Of a DNA stretch of 64,000 nt, positions 23,641 through 34,639 are shown piece by piece; the first letter of the stretch is position 1; every line of letters starts with the position of its first letter. The stretch spans positions 255,425,501-255,489,500 of the forward strand of contig NC_091246.1 of NCBI RefSeq assembly GCF_042477335.2. The letters are read 5' to 3'. A program made the translations under genes and the position numbers. This stretch comes from Ovis canadensis. Lineage: Eukaryota; Chordata; Mammalia; Artiodactyla; Bovidae. The notes beneath the pieces are model-generated. The model had not been told where the DNA came from. It ran no database searches and saw only the letters and a list, made by a program, of their open reading frames with translations.

Positions 23641-25735
23641 GGAAAAAGGTGGTAACACAGGTGAATTCCAGCAATATAGAGAACAGTTAAAACCAACATT
23701 TCTGACGATTTCATTCCTGCAATACTTGGGAACATCACAGCAGACCCTGGGTGAGGCACAAAGAGTGCCAACAAGGAGCGAGTTCCTCCCTGGCAGTGAG
23801 GAGGATGCAGCCTCCTGGGAAAAGGCGGGGCCTGGAGTGTGCCCGGGGTCTCGGCATTCCCTGGGAAGGGGTTTGTGGCTGAGCGGCTCAGCTCTCGAGG
23901 GCTGGATCTGCTGGGAGGTGGCCGGAGCAGATGGGGTGCATGAGCAGGTCTGAGCATGGTGCGAGGGCCTCCCAATTCTGCAAGGCTGGGATAGACCTGT
24001 CTGGATGGGACTTTGGGTGTGGCTTTGTCTTTCTTCATGCGTCTCCAATCCCTGGCCCCACCGTTAGCCTCTGGTGAGAGACTCGACCTGGAGACACATC
24101 ACAGAACGCTAACAGCCAGCCGAGCAAGGAGACGACCTCCGGAGCCATTCACAGGGGAGGTGCAGGGAAGAGCGGGTGCAGGTCCACGCACCGTGTCCTT
24201 CCGGCCGGCCAGGCTCTCGGAAATGCCCCAAACGTCCTGCAGCGCCCGGGGGGAGGATGGGCAAGCAGTCTTTATGGGTGGCTGCCCTCGGGAGGCCTCG
24301 TGCTACTAGGCAGAGGGTCCGGCAGGAATGAGGCTGGGATCCATGCGTCCCCGGCAGGACGCTCGTCCGCAAAGTTCCCTGGGGCTCCATTTCCGGTGCA
24401 AGGAGCATGCTGGAGAAGCGCCGAGTGCCAAACAGGAGAAGCGATCCACAATGCCGTGAGCACCACCGCCGGCACCACCAGCACCGACACGAAGGCCAAG
24501 GGGAGAAAGGCGAGCCAACTAGTGCCAAAGAAACCTCTCCACCAGCAGTGCACCGGGGCCTAGGTGGAGATCTGTCGCGCAGCGTTCATTTCTGAAAGCA
24601 AAGGTCCTCCCCACACTGAGGAAAGACCCGCGCCTACCCTAGATTGGGATAGCAAGACAACTGGACTTCCGACTCTGCCCGGCCTGCCTGGCAGTCAGTT
24701 GTCTCTTCCAGCTGGGCCCCGGACAAACGCCGCTGGACGCGAGGAGATGCGGCCGGCCTCCAAAGTGCCTGGGGCGGTGGGACTGCCTCATGATTCCCGT
24801 GACCCGGTGGAGGGGCGCCTGAGGACCCTTATCGATCACCTCTTGCGTTTCATCTCTGTTTCTTGGCTGACGGCTGCGAACCCCAAACCCTCCAGCAAAG
24901 GGCAGACCGGGAATGTGTGGTTTAACATCTCAGACCTCGAGGGACAACTCTGGCTGCTGACCGCGCCAGTCGGCGTGGCAAGGAACAGAGAACGTTCCGA
25001 TGGCTCGTTTCCCCAGCATGCTTACCTACAGCCCACCACGCCCTCCACACGTGGAGAGGAAAAAGAATGATGAGCAGCATCTTCCCCCAAGAACACGAAC
25101 AAGCGTGCCCCGCGCAAGGACGTGGAGCCACCCACAGCCTTCCCTCATCATCACCACCCATCTTCCCCATCGTCTCCAATGGACTTACTGCTTGCCCCAT
25201 CCACCCCCTCTGAAGAAGAAGAAGAAGGAGAAGGAGAAAAAGGAGAAGAACGGCGACTGGAGCGGCGTGGCAGGGGGAGTGGGAAGGTGGCCTTACGCTG
25301 GGGGAAATCCGTGCAAAAGCGAGAAAGATACTGGCTGATCTCGCTTCTCTGTGCCATGGGAAGGAGGCAAGAGGACAGCAAGGGTGTGAGCACCTGGATG
25401 ATAAAGCACAAAGCGGTAGGGTCCTGGGATGGGATGGGGAAGCGGGAGGTGAGAGGGGTGCAAGAGGCTAAGGCAGAAAGCGGGGTCAGGGCCGTTCTTT
25501 CCTAGTAAGGGTCAACGGAATCAACGCTTCAGCTATGTATGGGAAGCACGTGGACCGTGAAACCCCCATCGTCCTGGAAGGCAAGCATAATGTCCAGGAC
25601 GGGAGAGCAAACAAACACACCTGTCCCACACCGAGAAGGAAAGCAACAGTCATCCTCCTCCAGGAGGGAAACCTTTTTTATACCTTAACTTAGAGCGCGT
25701 TTTAAGCCCTGGAATTGGAAAGACGACTGTATGAG
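23641..25735. other. GC-rich block of unknown function
   Basis: About 2 kb of GC-rich, CpG-containing sequence standing out from its AT-rich surroundings. Long frames overlap on both strands (for example 24564-25070 plus, 24272-24553 minus with a hydrophobic N-terminal stretch, 25122-25505 plus with a Glu-rich run). Several begin with non-ATG codons, and none matches a family I know. A GAA-rich stretch lies at 25210-25250. It could be a CpG-island promoter or first exon, a lineage-specific transcript, or the relic of an old gene. I cannot tell which. Confidence 0.35.
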
Positions 25736-25933
25736 TCAACTATTGTATATAAAATAGAGAAAGAGAATAAAATCAACAAAAAAATAACAAAATGAACACA
25801 AAATTAAAAAAAAATTAAAAAAGGAAAACCAAAAAAAAAACCAAAAAAAAAAAAACAAACCACACACACACAAAAAACCAAAACCAAAAAGCCGCTCAAA
25901 AAACCCAAAAAAACAAAGAAAGCAACGACAATG

Positions 25934-25968
<35 letters not shown>

Positions 25969-25985
25969 CAAAACAAATGGAAGAA
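25736..25985. repeat. A-rich low complexity and (CAA)n microsatellite
   Basis: Poly(A)/CAAAA runs from about 25770 lead into an array of CAA triplets at about 25936-25967. Frames of Cys, Phe or Val on the opposite strand are artefacts of this composition. Confidence 0.9.
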
Positions 25986-26379
25986 GGAAAAGGAAGGGCG
26001 AAAGGCAACGGAGACATAAAAGGAGCTGAAGCAATGCATCCAAAGTTGCAGCAATTCTATGCCTTTTGGAATGAGCTCGCTTTGGGGCTTGACCAACGGC
26101 CCTGAAGGGAGAAAAGCATATGTGCCCCTCTCTAGGCAGCTTTTGGTGCCAGGACCCTGAACGCTAGGAGAGTGTTCAGTGAGAAAGCATAGAGATCGGA
26201 GTGGACCTCACTGGAGAGCAAAGTTGAGGCAAGGGTTTCTTATTGTGTGGGGAGGGGTTGTCCTCTGGCAGGGGTCTGGGGTGGGGAGACCCCTAAAGGG
26301 GAGAGGGTAGGTGGGCAGACATATGTTTGCACAAGTGTGTTAGGATGTGAATGGTGACCTCACGGAATTCCCCTGCATG
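25986..26379. other. Anonymous sequence
   Basis: No recognised repeat or gene. Confidence 0.35.
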
Positions 26380-26985
26380 CATGAATGCATTCTTTTCTTT
26401 TCAGTTTTGTTGTAACTAGTTCCTCTCTTGGCAACCCCATGCACTGCCACTCAGCAGTCTTCCGTATCCTTTGCATATTCTCAGAATTTTTTCAGTGTGA
26501 TATCCTTTGTGTTGTTGTTTCCATCCTTCGGTCTCATTGTCTGTTGTCTTCTTTTCCTGCCTCAATCTTTCCCAACATCAGGGTCTTTTCAAATTAGTCA
26601 TTTCTTTTCATCAGATTTCCACATTACTGGAGTTTCACCTTCAGTATCAGTCCTTCCAGTAAGTATCCAGGACTGATTTTCTTTAGGATGGACTGGTTTT
26701 ACCTCTTTGCAGCCAAGGTAGTCTCGATAGTGTTCTCCAACACCACAGTTTTCAAGCATCAGTTCTTCGGTTCTCAGCTTTCTTTGTAGTCCTTTTCGCT
26801 CGTTCATACACGCCTAGTGGGCAAACCGTAGCCTTAACTCATAGAACCCTTGTTGGCAAAGTAATGTCTCTGCTTTTTCATATGCTGTGTTGGTTAGTCA
26901 TAACTCTTTTTCCAAGGAGCAAGCATCTTTTAATTTCATGGCTACAGTCACTTTCTGCAATGATTTTGAAGCTCCATAACAATAT
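26380..26985 (-). mobile_element. Highly diverged BovB, antisense
   Basis: Phrases such as 'ctttcccaacatcagggtctttt', 'cagtatcagtccttccagtaag', 'ttaggatggactgg' and 'ttttaatttcatggctacagtcac' follow BovB order but with many changes. It is clearly older than the other copies in this window. No open frame of note. Confidence 0.8.
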
Positions 26986-29395
26986 AAGCTGAGTTCTTTG
27001 CCACCGCAGCAAGGAGACTTTGAGGCAGAAGCCCCCATATAAGCCATTTCTGGCTCACAGACTGTGAGGAGTTTAATAGGCAAGGTTTGTTGTGCAGTCT
27101 TGGAGTAATGCTGTCAGAGAGGAACAGAAAGCATGGTCTACCAGGAACCAGGAACTGACCCCACCCCCGAGCACCATCGCCCACCAGCCTCCCTCTGGAC
27201 ACAGCGCTCACACTCCCAGCCTCACCTGGCGGCTCACTGCGGCCTCCATGTCTGTGTAAGGGCTGCCTGCTCTCAGACGCGCTTCTCCTGGAACTGTGCA
27301 GGCCCAGCGCCTTCCCTTCCGCCTGGTCACCGCAGCAAGGCCTTTTAGACCCTCCTGACCAGTGACTCCAAGCCCTCCCTCACAACGCCCTTTTTTATTT
27401 TCTGTAAAGCTCTTGTTCTTTTCCTTCCCCTGTCTGGGTTCCATACTTTTCTCTTTCCTCACTCCAGACCAAGAGCTCCTTGAAAGGCAGGGGCCACTGG
27501 TCATTTTCAGCACTGTCCTCGGTACCACTGAGTCACCTGGCATAGAGTGAGTACTCACGGCCTGGGTGCTGAGTAAACAAACGGGAGGACCCTGGGGCTC
27601 CCCTTCCCCTTCTGTCCAGGTCAGTTTCTTGAGATGATCACTCTTACTAGGAAGCGCATGCTGTTTCTGAGGCGGGAGCATGGCCACAATGACCTCCGCC
27701 ATCCTTTTTCTCTCTCCAGTTGCTCCAGCAAAGCTCAGCCAGCAACCCCGACCTGGTGCCTCCTGGTGGCCCGCGCTAGCATTGCAGGACTAACCGGAAC
27801 CTTCATTCAGGTCTTCAAGGCGGAGGCTCTCCAGATTCCAGAGAGGAAAGCGTGCTTCAGGCAGGCTTCCAGGGCTGTGGAGAGACCCGGGAATCGCCTC
27901 CTGATTTTTCGTTTCCTCTCCTCTCTTTGGCGTTTAGTTCGTTCGTGTTGCATCCTCGGCTCACACAGGACAATGATTTCCTCCCACTTTCAGATGAGAA
28001 CCTCTAGAACTCGGCTAGGGCTGGTCTCCTTTCTGGAACCCTGACTCTGAGTCCACAACTGTGCCCTCTCGTGCCCACCACAAGCCCCTGTTCCTTCACC
28101 TCCTCTCTCGTCTGAGGGGCCTCTGTGAGCGGAAAGCATTTTTCCAAGCTCTCAGAACACAGGGGTCAAAGGTGGGGAACCAAGGTCGACAGATTTCCCA
28201 AGCATACTGAGTGAACCCTTGGGGGGGTCCAATAGCAAGCACACAATGTTTAGGAAAGGAAAGCAAGTCCTTCTGTCCTGTAGCACCGTCTACACTGGGG
28301 AATGGGGTGTGTGGGTTTAAAAGCCTGGAAAGGAGGACTGTGGGACTGAGCCAGTGTTCACTGGAGAACACTGTGGAGAGGGCCCACGCCCAGGCAGGAC
28401 TCAGGGAGCGTGGAGAATCCCCCTCGCGCTTTGGACTTCTGAACGCATCGCCCATTGCCAGGAGCGGGGTGTGCAGGCCCCTGCTCCATGGCAGAGCTGC
28501 CTCCAGCCCTTCCTGCGCTCCCAGCGCTGACACTGTGTGTTCTCTTCCTTTACCATCTGACATCGTCCCCACCATGGACCCTGTTTCTGTTTGTGCCTGC
28601 TTGTGTGAGCATGAAAATGCACAGCGAATAATGGCCCAAATGGGGCCAGGTTGGTAGAGTTCACCAGGAACTCAGGGTCTCTCACTTCCAAAGCAAGCGT
28701 GAAGGATAGGACTGCGAACTGGCTTAGGGAGCTGGGGTCCTCACCTTCCTACTGGCTTCTGCTCACATACTGTGTTCCGGACAAGTCTGCCTCTTTCTAG
28801 GCTTTAGTTTTCAAACTGTACCGAGAGGGCTTGGGTCAGAAGCTGCATAAGCGCAGGCACAGGCAAACGTGTCCTCTGACTCCAGCAACAATAGGCGGGC
28901 CGTTGGCACGGGTGGTTTCAGGAGGCCTGTGCTCCTGATGTGGGCAGCGGCAGGCGAGCTCGTAGCAGGATGGCAGGACACCTGCCCTGTCCCAGCACCA
29001 GCCAGAGGGCGTGTGCAGGCCCGGGGACGGTGAGCGCACCTGTGCCCGCCTCCCCGCGCAGGCACCAACACCGGGCCAAGGGCTCTGCTCAGAGGGTGAG
29101 CTCTTTCGGATACCCCGCCTGCAGCCTCCAAAAGGCACACATTTTCTGGAGCCCTAAGGACAGATAATTCACATGGAAGTGGTTCCCAGCAAGTAAATGG
29201 AATGTGGAAGGGGTGTTTGCCGTGTATACGCTCAGGCTATGAAAACACGCCCCGTGATGTGCCATACATTTCCCCTTTACGACCGAGTGAAATAAGCCCA
29301 AGGAACACATGTTGATGATGGAAAATCCACAGATAAAGGTTGCTGGTCCCAGAATCTCTGACTGGAGGAAAATCAACAAGAAGGATCACTTGCTA
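26986..29395. other. Anonymous sequence, no gene seen
   Basis: A 2.4-kb stretch without repeats I recognise. Open frames at 27208-27702 (minus) and 28096-28575 (minus) overlap plus-strand frames of similar length and show no domain, signal or splice context, so I do not call them genes. Confidence 0.4.
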
Positions 29396-29866
29396 TTTGA
29401 AAGTGATTTTAATTTTATTTTTATTGAGCTGTTAAATGAAGAGAGCTTGCCAGGTGGTGCTAAGGGTAACAACTGAGAGTGTTAGCAGCCTCGGTAGGGA
29501 GGCCAGGGGCCCCAAAGCAGCAGGAAGAAAAAAGCTGCAAGTGACACCTGGTTCTGTCTGAACTTAACTTTTCTCAAACCTTGAGCTAAACAATGCGTTT
29601 TTCTTATGGACATGTTTTTCTTCAGCTATGCTAATGAAACTATGTACTTGCTTTGGGATCTCACTTTCTTCAAGTCGGTTCTGCCTAAGACTAACTTTTG
29701 TCTCAAACCTTGGGTTGATAATGGCTCAATAAATCAGTGTTCATGTAAATTGTTTTATGGCTGGGGATGACACACCTTGTGCCATTCTATCTCAGAAATG
29801 CTTATTGTGGGAGAGGGGCCTGGTGAAACTCCCTCAGCCTGAGGTGTCTCTCTGCCTGAGATGAAG
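29396..29866. mobile_element. LTR-like fragment
   Basis: 'tttctcaaaccttgagctaaacaatgcg', 'tcttcagctatgctaatgaaactatgtacttgctttggg' and a near repetition 'cttttgtctcaaaccttgggttgataatggctcaataaatc' look like a ruminant LTR with an AATAAA signal on the plus strand (about 29728). No clean ends were found. Confidence 0.4.
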
Positions 29867-29867
29867 T

Positions 29868-30120
29868 CTGCCCAAACCCATGTCCATTGAGTCGGTGATG
29901 CCATCCAACCATCACATCCTCTGTCGTCCCCTCCTGCCCTCAATCTATCTTTCCCAGCATCAGGGTCTTTTCAAATGAGCCAGCTCTTCGCATCAGGTGG
30001 CCAAAGTATCGGAGTTTCGGCTTCAGCATCAGTCCTTCCAGTGGATATTCAGGACTGATTTCCTTTAGGATGGACTGGTTGGATCTCCTTGCAGTCCAAG
30101 GGACTCTCAAGAGTCTTCTC
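29868..30120 (-). mobile_element. BovB fragment, antisense
   Basis: 'caaacccatgtccattgagtcggtgatgccatcc' through 'ccaagggactctcaagagtcttctcc' is the BovB 3' region, lacking the extreme 3' end. Confidence 0.85.
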
Positions 30121-30506
30121 CCTCATGACTATGTAACTGGTAGCCATGGGGATAAGATGTCTTTGGCCGAACTGGCCTCCCAGACTGACAAACATGAGAT
30201 TCCATACCAAGATTTCACATTGCCAGAAAGATTGTAATACTCCCCTCTACAGTCAGTCACCTTTGTAAGCTTTATGCCACCCACTGGTGTAGGCTGCAAT
30301 GTCTCACCAGCTGGCTTCTGGTTACGAATCATGGCTGTAACCTGACTGTATCTACCTTTAACACTTCCCAGGCTGGGTTTAAGGAATTGGGGGATGAGTT
30401 CACTTAAGGTATATAAGGTTTTCACAAAAGTAGGTCGGGGTCCTTGGCTAAGAGGAGACTCTGGCTTTGGCCTGCTGGTGTAATAAACTGCACTCCACTA
30501 TCTGCA
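30121..30506 (+). mobile_element. Class I ERV-type LTR fragment (family of 5478-5980)
   Basis: The right part matches the family: 'aaggtatataaggttttcac', 'ggtccttggctaagaggagactctgg', 'gtgtaataaactgcactccactatctgcat'. It stops before the terminal 'ggctacaaca' where BovB begins, so its end is lost. The left part differs from the other copies. Confidence 0.65.
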
Positions 30507-31592
30507 TGCCAAAGCCTTTGGCTGTGTGGATCACAAGAAACTGTGGAAAATTCTGAAGGAGATGGGAATACCAGACCACCTGCCCTGCCCTTGAGACACC
30601 TGTATGCAGGTCAGGAAGCAACAGTTAGAACTGGACATGGAAAAACAGACTGGTTCCAAATAGGAAAAGGAGTATGTCAAGGCTGTATATTGTCACCCTG
30701 CTTATTTAACTTATATGCAGAGTACATCATGAGAAACGCTGAGCTGGAAGAAGCACAAGCTCGAATCAAGACTGCCGGGAGAAATATCAATCACCTCAGA
30801 TATGCAGATGACACCACCCTCATGGCAAAAAGTGAAGAGGAGCTAAAACGCCTCCTGATGAAAGTGAAAGAGGAGAGTGAAAAATTTGGCTTAAAGCTCA
30901 ACATTCAGAAAACAAAGATCATGGCATCCAGCCCCATTACTTCATGGGAAATAGATGGGGAAACAGTGGAAACAGGGTCAGAGTTTATTTTTTTGGGCTC
31001 CAAAATCACTGCAGATGGTGATTGCAGCCAAGAAGTTAAAAGACGCTTACTCCTTGGAAGAAAAGTTATGACCAACCTAGAGAGTATATTCAAAAGCAGA
31101 GACATTACTTTGCCGACAGAGGTCCATCTAGTCAAGGCTATGGTTTTACCTGTGGTCATGTATGGATGTGAGAGTTGGACTGTGAAGAAGGCTGAGAGCC
31201 GAAGAATTGATGCTTTTGAACTGTGGTGTTGGAGAAGACTCTTGAGGGTCCCTTGGACTGCAAAGGAGATCCAACCAATCCATCCTAAAGGAGATCAGTC
31301 CTGGGATTCCTTGGAAGGAATGATGCTAAAGCTGAAATTCCAGTACTTTGGCCACCTCATGAGAAGAGTTGACTCACTGGAAAAGCATCTGATGCTGGGA
31401 TGAATTGGGGGCAGGAGGAGAAGGGGACGACAGAGGATGAGATGGCTGGATGGCATCATGGACTTGACCTGAGTCTGAGTGAACTCCGGGAGATGGTGAT
31501 GGACAGGGAGGCCTGGCAGGGAGGCCTGGCGTGCTGCGATTCATGGGGTCACAAAGAGTCGGACACGACTGAGCGACTGCACTGAACTGAGA
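30507..31592 (+). mobile_element. BovB fragment with long RT open frame, sense
   Basis: Starts inside RT ('aaagcctttggctgtgtggatcac') and runs to the BovB 3' end ('agtcggacacgactgagcgactgcactgaactga'). An open frame of 319 codons (30444-31403) begins upstream in the LTR, without an ATG. Within it are 'GVCQGCILSPCLFNLY', the catalytic Tyr-Ala-Asp-Asp (30801-30812) and the thumb region 'IQKTKIMAS'. The endonuclease domain is absent, so it is not an active element, but the RT C-terminal half is unusually well preserved. Confidence 0.9.
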
Positions 31593-32050
31593 GAGCTCAT
31601 TGAGAAAACTGGAGATGTGCACAATGTGATAGTTGCCAAGCTAAACTTTATTTGGGGCAAAATGAGGACTGCAGCCCAGGAGACAGTGCCTCAGATGACT
31701 CTGAGAGACTACTCCAAAGAGGCAGTGGGGGAAGGTCAATATATAAGATTTTGGTGAATGGGGAGTTCAGTGCAATCAAGCGATTATTTTACAAAAGGTT
31801 TTCTGCTGGTCACGATGTCACCAAGAAGGGATTTAGTGATTTTCTAAATATGAAGAAATGTAAGAACTGAGATCAAGAAATCAGTTCCTGAAAATATCTG
31901 ACTATCTAACAGGCCTGTTCCGCCAGTTTCCCTGGGGCAGGGTGCCTGCTTCTCCACCCTGAATCCCCCTCAGCAGATGCTGAAGGTCGGCAGCCTCAGC
32001 AGCACAGGGTTCCGTCTCCGCTGAGGCAGCTGGCAAATCCCCTGCTGCGG
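31593..32050 (-). mobile_element. ERV LTR-like element, antisense
   Basis: On the minus strand a TATATA box (about 31744) precedes an AATAAA (about 31652, seen as 'tttattt' on the plus strand) and a terminal region 'TTGGCAACTATCACATTGTGCAC'. That order is an LTR promoter followed by a poly(A) signal. It directly abuts the BovB 3' end. The right boundary is uncertain. Confidence 0.5.
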
Positions 32051-32518
32051 GTCAGTCCCTGGCGAGTGCTCTTTACAAGCGCCGATTTGTAGCTGACAGT
32101 GATATCATGTGGAAGTAGTTGAGAAAATATTGAAAAGGTAAAACTGAGCTGTATTAAAACACACTCGGTTAGGTTTGTCAACCGCAAATTGGCACTTGCA
32201 ATGGCCACTTGCCTTCTGTCTCTACAAGGATTAAATAATGTGCTGCTGCAGCTGCTGATTCTCAACACCCCCTGAAAGGAGTTCAGGCTGGAGAGCAGAA
32301 ATGAAGCCCTCTCTGCTGTGGGAGAAGCTGGTGGGACAAGTCTTCAGATAGATATTTTCAGGAGTCAAGTTTATAAGACCAATTCTTGTACCTCCTGGTA
32401 TCTAGGAAAGTGCTAAAATCCTTCATGGTGGTTGAGTCGGCAGGTTTTATATTTTAAGGAATCAGAATTTATTATACGTTTGCTTTCCCATTGAGAAATG
32501 GAATATTTCCTGCCATAA
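32051..32518. other. Anonymous sequence
   Basis: No recognised gene. It may include the U3 part of the adjacent LTR. Confidence 0.3.
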
Positions 32519-33050
32519 TGAAGAAGGAGTTCATAGGGCCTGGACTCCATCTTAGGCCTGTTCATGCTGGTCATGCTCGGCCACCTTTCCAATGGACTCT
32601 GAACTCTGGGTTTAGTGCCTATGAAAACAACAGAAGGATAAGACGCCCTCCAGACAGGGGAACCGTGAAGATCGTATCTAGGTTCCTCATCGCCTAAGAG
32701 AAAACATACACTATCCCCTTCCTCCAGACAGGCCATAGAATCTTCTGTATCGGAGTGTGACCTCGGGCTTATTGATATTTGGCTTATTGTTTGACTCTTT
32801 GAGGACATGAGCACATAGCACGTGAATGATGGGGTTATTGGGATTGTATTTTCCTTGGTTTATGTACGTCTCAAGGAATTTGGAGTGGTGGTTCAGACAC
32901 GTACACATGGGGTATAAAAGATTTTCACAAATGCTGGCCGGGGTCCTTGGCTAAGAGGAGACTGCCTTGGGCCCGCCGGTGTAGTAAACTGCACTCCAGT
33001 ATCTGCATTGTCCCGAGTGAGTTTGTTTCCCGGAATGAGTGGCTACAACA
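32519..33050 (+). mobile_element. Class I ERV-type LTR, third copy
   Basis: TGAAGAAGGAG...GGCTACAACA, 532 bp. 'ggggtataaaagattttcac' is the TATA region, and the poly(A) signal has drifted to AGTAAA ('gtgtagtaaact'). It is more diverged than the copy at 5478. I see no convincing target duplication (ATAA and ATAT flank it). Confidence 0.7.
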
Positions 33051-33055
33051 ATATC

Positions 33056-33840
33056 AGTAACAAATGATTTCACAGTCATCAGTGCTGCAGCCGCCAGCCA
33101 AAGCTGAGCTGGTGACGCCCTGAGGGGACTCGGGAGGGAAAGGCTATCTGCCCTTTGGCAGCCTTCAGACTGCAGCTGTGCCCCATGGCAAGCCCCGAGG
33201 GAACTCAAGATGGGAAAATGCGGTAGGATAGAGATGGGTCCCAGCCTGGACACCTGGGGATTGTCAAGGGGAGTAAAGTTGAAACTTTGCTCTCACCCAG
33301 ACACTCCAAGGACAAAGCTAGTGGCAAACACTGAGCTCTGCTGAAGTAAAGAGATACAGTGCCCACTCCTTAAGAGGACATCTCTGTCCACACATGTGCA
33401 GGAAGGCTTGTTGAGGGTCAGAAAGGGAAGGGAGTCCCGCACCATAAGTGTGGACATACACCTACTGGCCTGTGTGGTGGAATCCATATTAGCAAAAATT
33501 TGCACAAGCATCTTAGGGTCGAAGGACCAGCCAGGTGTGAGAAAAGAAACAAAATAATTGGCCAAATGTGAACAAAGGCCCCATATAAGGGCACTCCTAT
33601 ATAAGTGCTTTAAACCACTCCTGACTGCGCTCCCCGTTCAGCACACGCATGCTCCTCTCCCAGTCTGCGTTACCGTCGTGCTTCTGACATAATTAATTGT
33701 TTCTCTGAGTGCTCTCCTACATGTTGCGCAGTGTCTCTATATAAAAATCTTTGCACCTGTTCTGCAGTTTTTGCTTCCTTGAAACATTTTTGCTTTCAAA
33801 TGGAGTCAGAATCAAGGAGCTTAGCCTGTAGCCTCTAGCC
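33056..33840 (+). mobile_element. Probable LTR of another ERV family
   Basis: Contains 'ccccatataagggcactcctatataagtgctttaaa' (about 33581-33615) and 'tctctatataaaaatc' (about 33735), and its left part resembles the fragment at 6650-6752. The promoter-like motifs and dispersed copy suggest an LTR in plus orientation, but ends and internal sequence were not found. Confidence 0.4.
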
Positions 33841-33904
33841 ACTGGTGGACTGGCAGCTAGGTTCATTTCCTAGATGGGGAAATAAGATCCTACTTCAAGA
33901 CCAA

Positions 33905-34036
33905 GACTGTGCCCCCCAGAGCAGGGGGCCGCGGTTCCGTCCCTGGTCAGGGAATTAGGTCCCACATGCCACAACTAAAATGTCCCACGTGCCACAGCCA
34001 AGTCCTGGCCCAGCCAAATAAATAAATAAATAAGGA
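33905..34036 (+). mobile_element. Ruminant tRNA-derived SINE (ART2/CHR-type) with (AAAT)n tail
   Basis: 'cagagcagggggccgcggttccgtccctggtcagggaattaggtcccacatgcc' is a tRNA-derived body, followed by an AATAAATAAATAAATAA tail (about 34017-34034). Sense orientation. Confidence 0.7.
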
Positions 34037-34440
34037 CTGCTATTCCTTTCAAAGCAAAACCACAGGATCCTGTCCCCAAACAGCTGAGATGCATATCAAA
34101 GGAGTGATTTCAGTGAGCCCAGACTCTTGCATCTTCCCACACATAGAAACGTGCTAAATTCATTCACTTGAGATATCTGGCTTTCTTTTAATTAACAATA
34201 ATCGCTGATGTTCTGACTACTTGCCCTTTGTGCGAAACTTCTGCATAACCTGGCTCCCCCCTCACCTCAGAGCAGTTCCCTTGGGTTTTCTTGAGGTGCT
34301 CTCTCCCTGTTTTGAAATCCTAAAAATTCCTGCTGAATAAAACATAACTCTAAACTTTTAGGTTGTGCACAATTTTTAAGCCAGCACTTTACTGTCTTTA
34401 AGGGAATAAAATTATTTGTAACACATGTAGTATACACTTC
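34037..34440. other. Anonymous sequence
   Basis: No recognised gene. It has some AT-rich tracts. Confidence 0.3.
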
Positions 34441-34445
34441 TTGGG

Positions 34446-34615
34446 GGCTTCTGTGGGGGCTCAGATGGTACAAAATCCACCCGCCAATGCAAGAGACTTG
34501 GGTTTGATCCCCGGGTCAGGAAGATCCCCTGGAGAAGGAAATGGCAACCCACTCCAGGATTCTTGCCCGGGAAATCTCAGGACAGAGGTCTCAAGGGTCA
34601 GACGCAGCTGAGAGA
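34446..34615 (+). mobile_element. Bov-tA SINE
   Basis: Diverged sense copy: 'gcttctgtgggggctcagatgg', 'gggtcaggaagatcccctggag', 'ggcaacccactccaggattcttgccc', ending 'gtcagacgcagctgagagac'. Confidence 0.85.
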
Positions 34616-34639
34616 CGTTGCAACGCCTGCAACAACCGC

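Noticed and set aside
24272..24553. Small membrane protein on the minus strand
   Set aside because: There is a hydrophobic stretch, but the start codon is GTG, other frames overlap on both strands, and no family is recognised. Kept only as part of the GC-rich block.
24922..25200. Frame starting MGQAV, reminiscent of a retroviral gag start
   Set aside because: Similarity ends after three residues, and no retroviral context, LTR or downstream gag motif is present.
25736..26043. Cys/Val/Phe-rich minus-strand frames
   Set aside because: Translation of the A-rich and CAA microsatellite tract.
27208..27702. 164-codon minus-strand frame in anonymous DNA
   Set aside because: No recognisable motif, Kozak context or splice evidence, and plus-strand frames overlap it.
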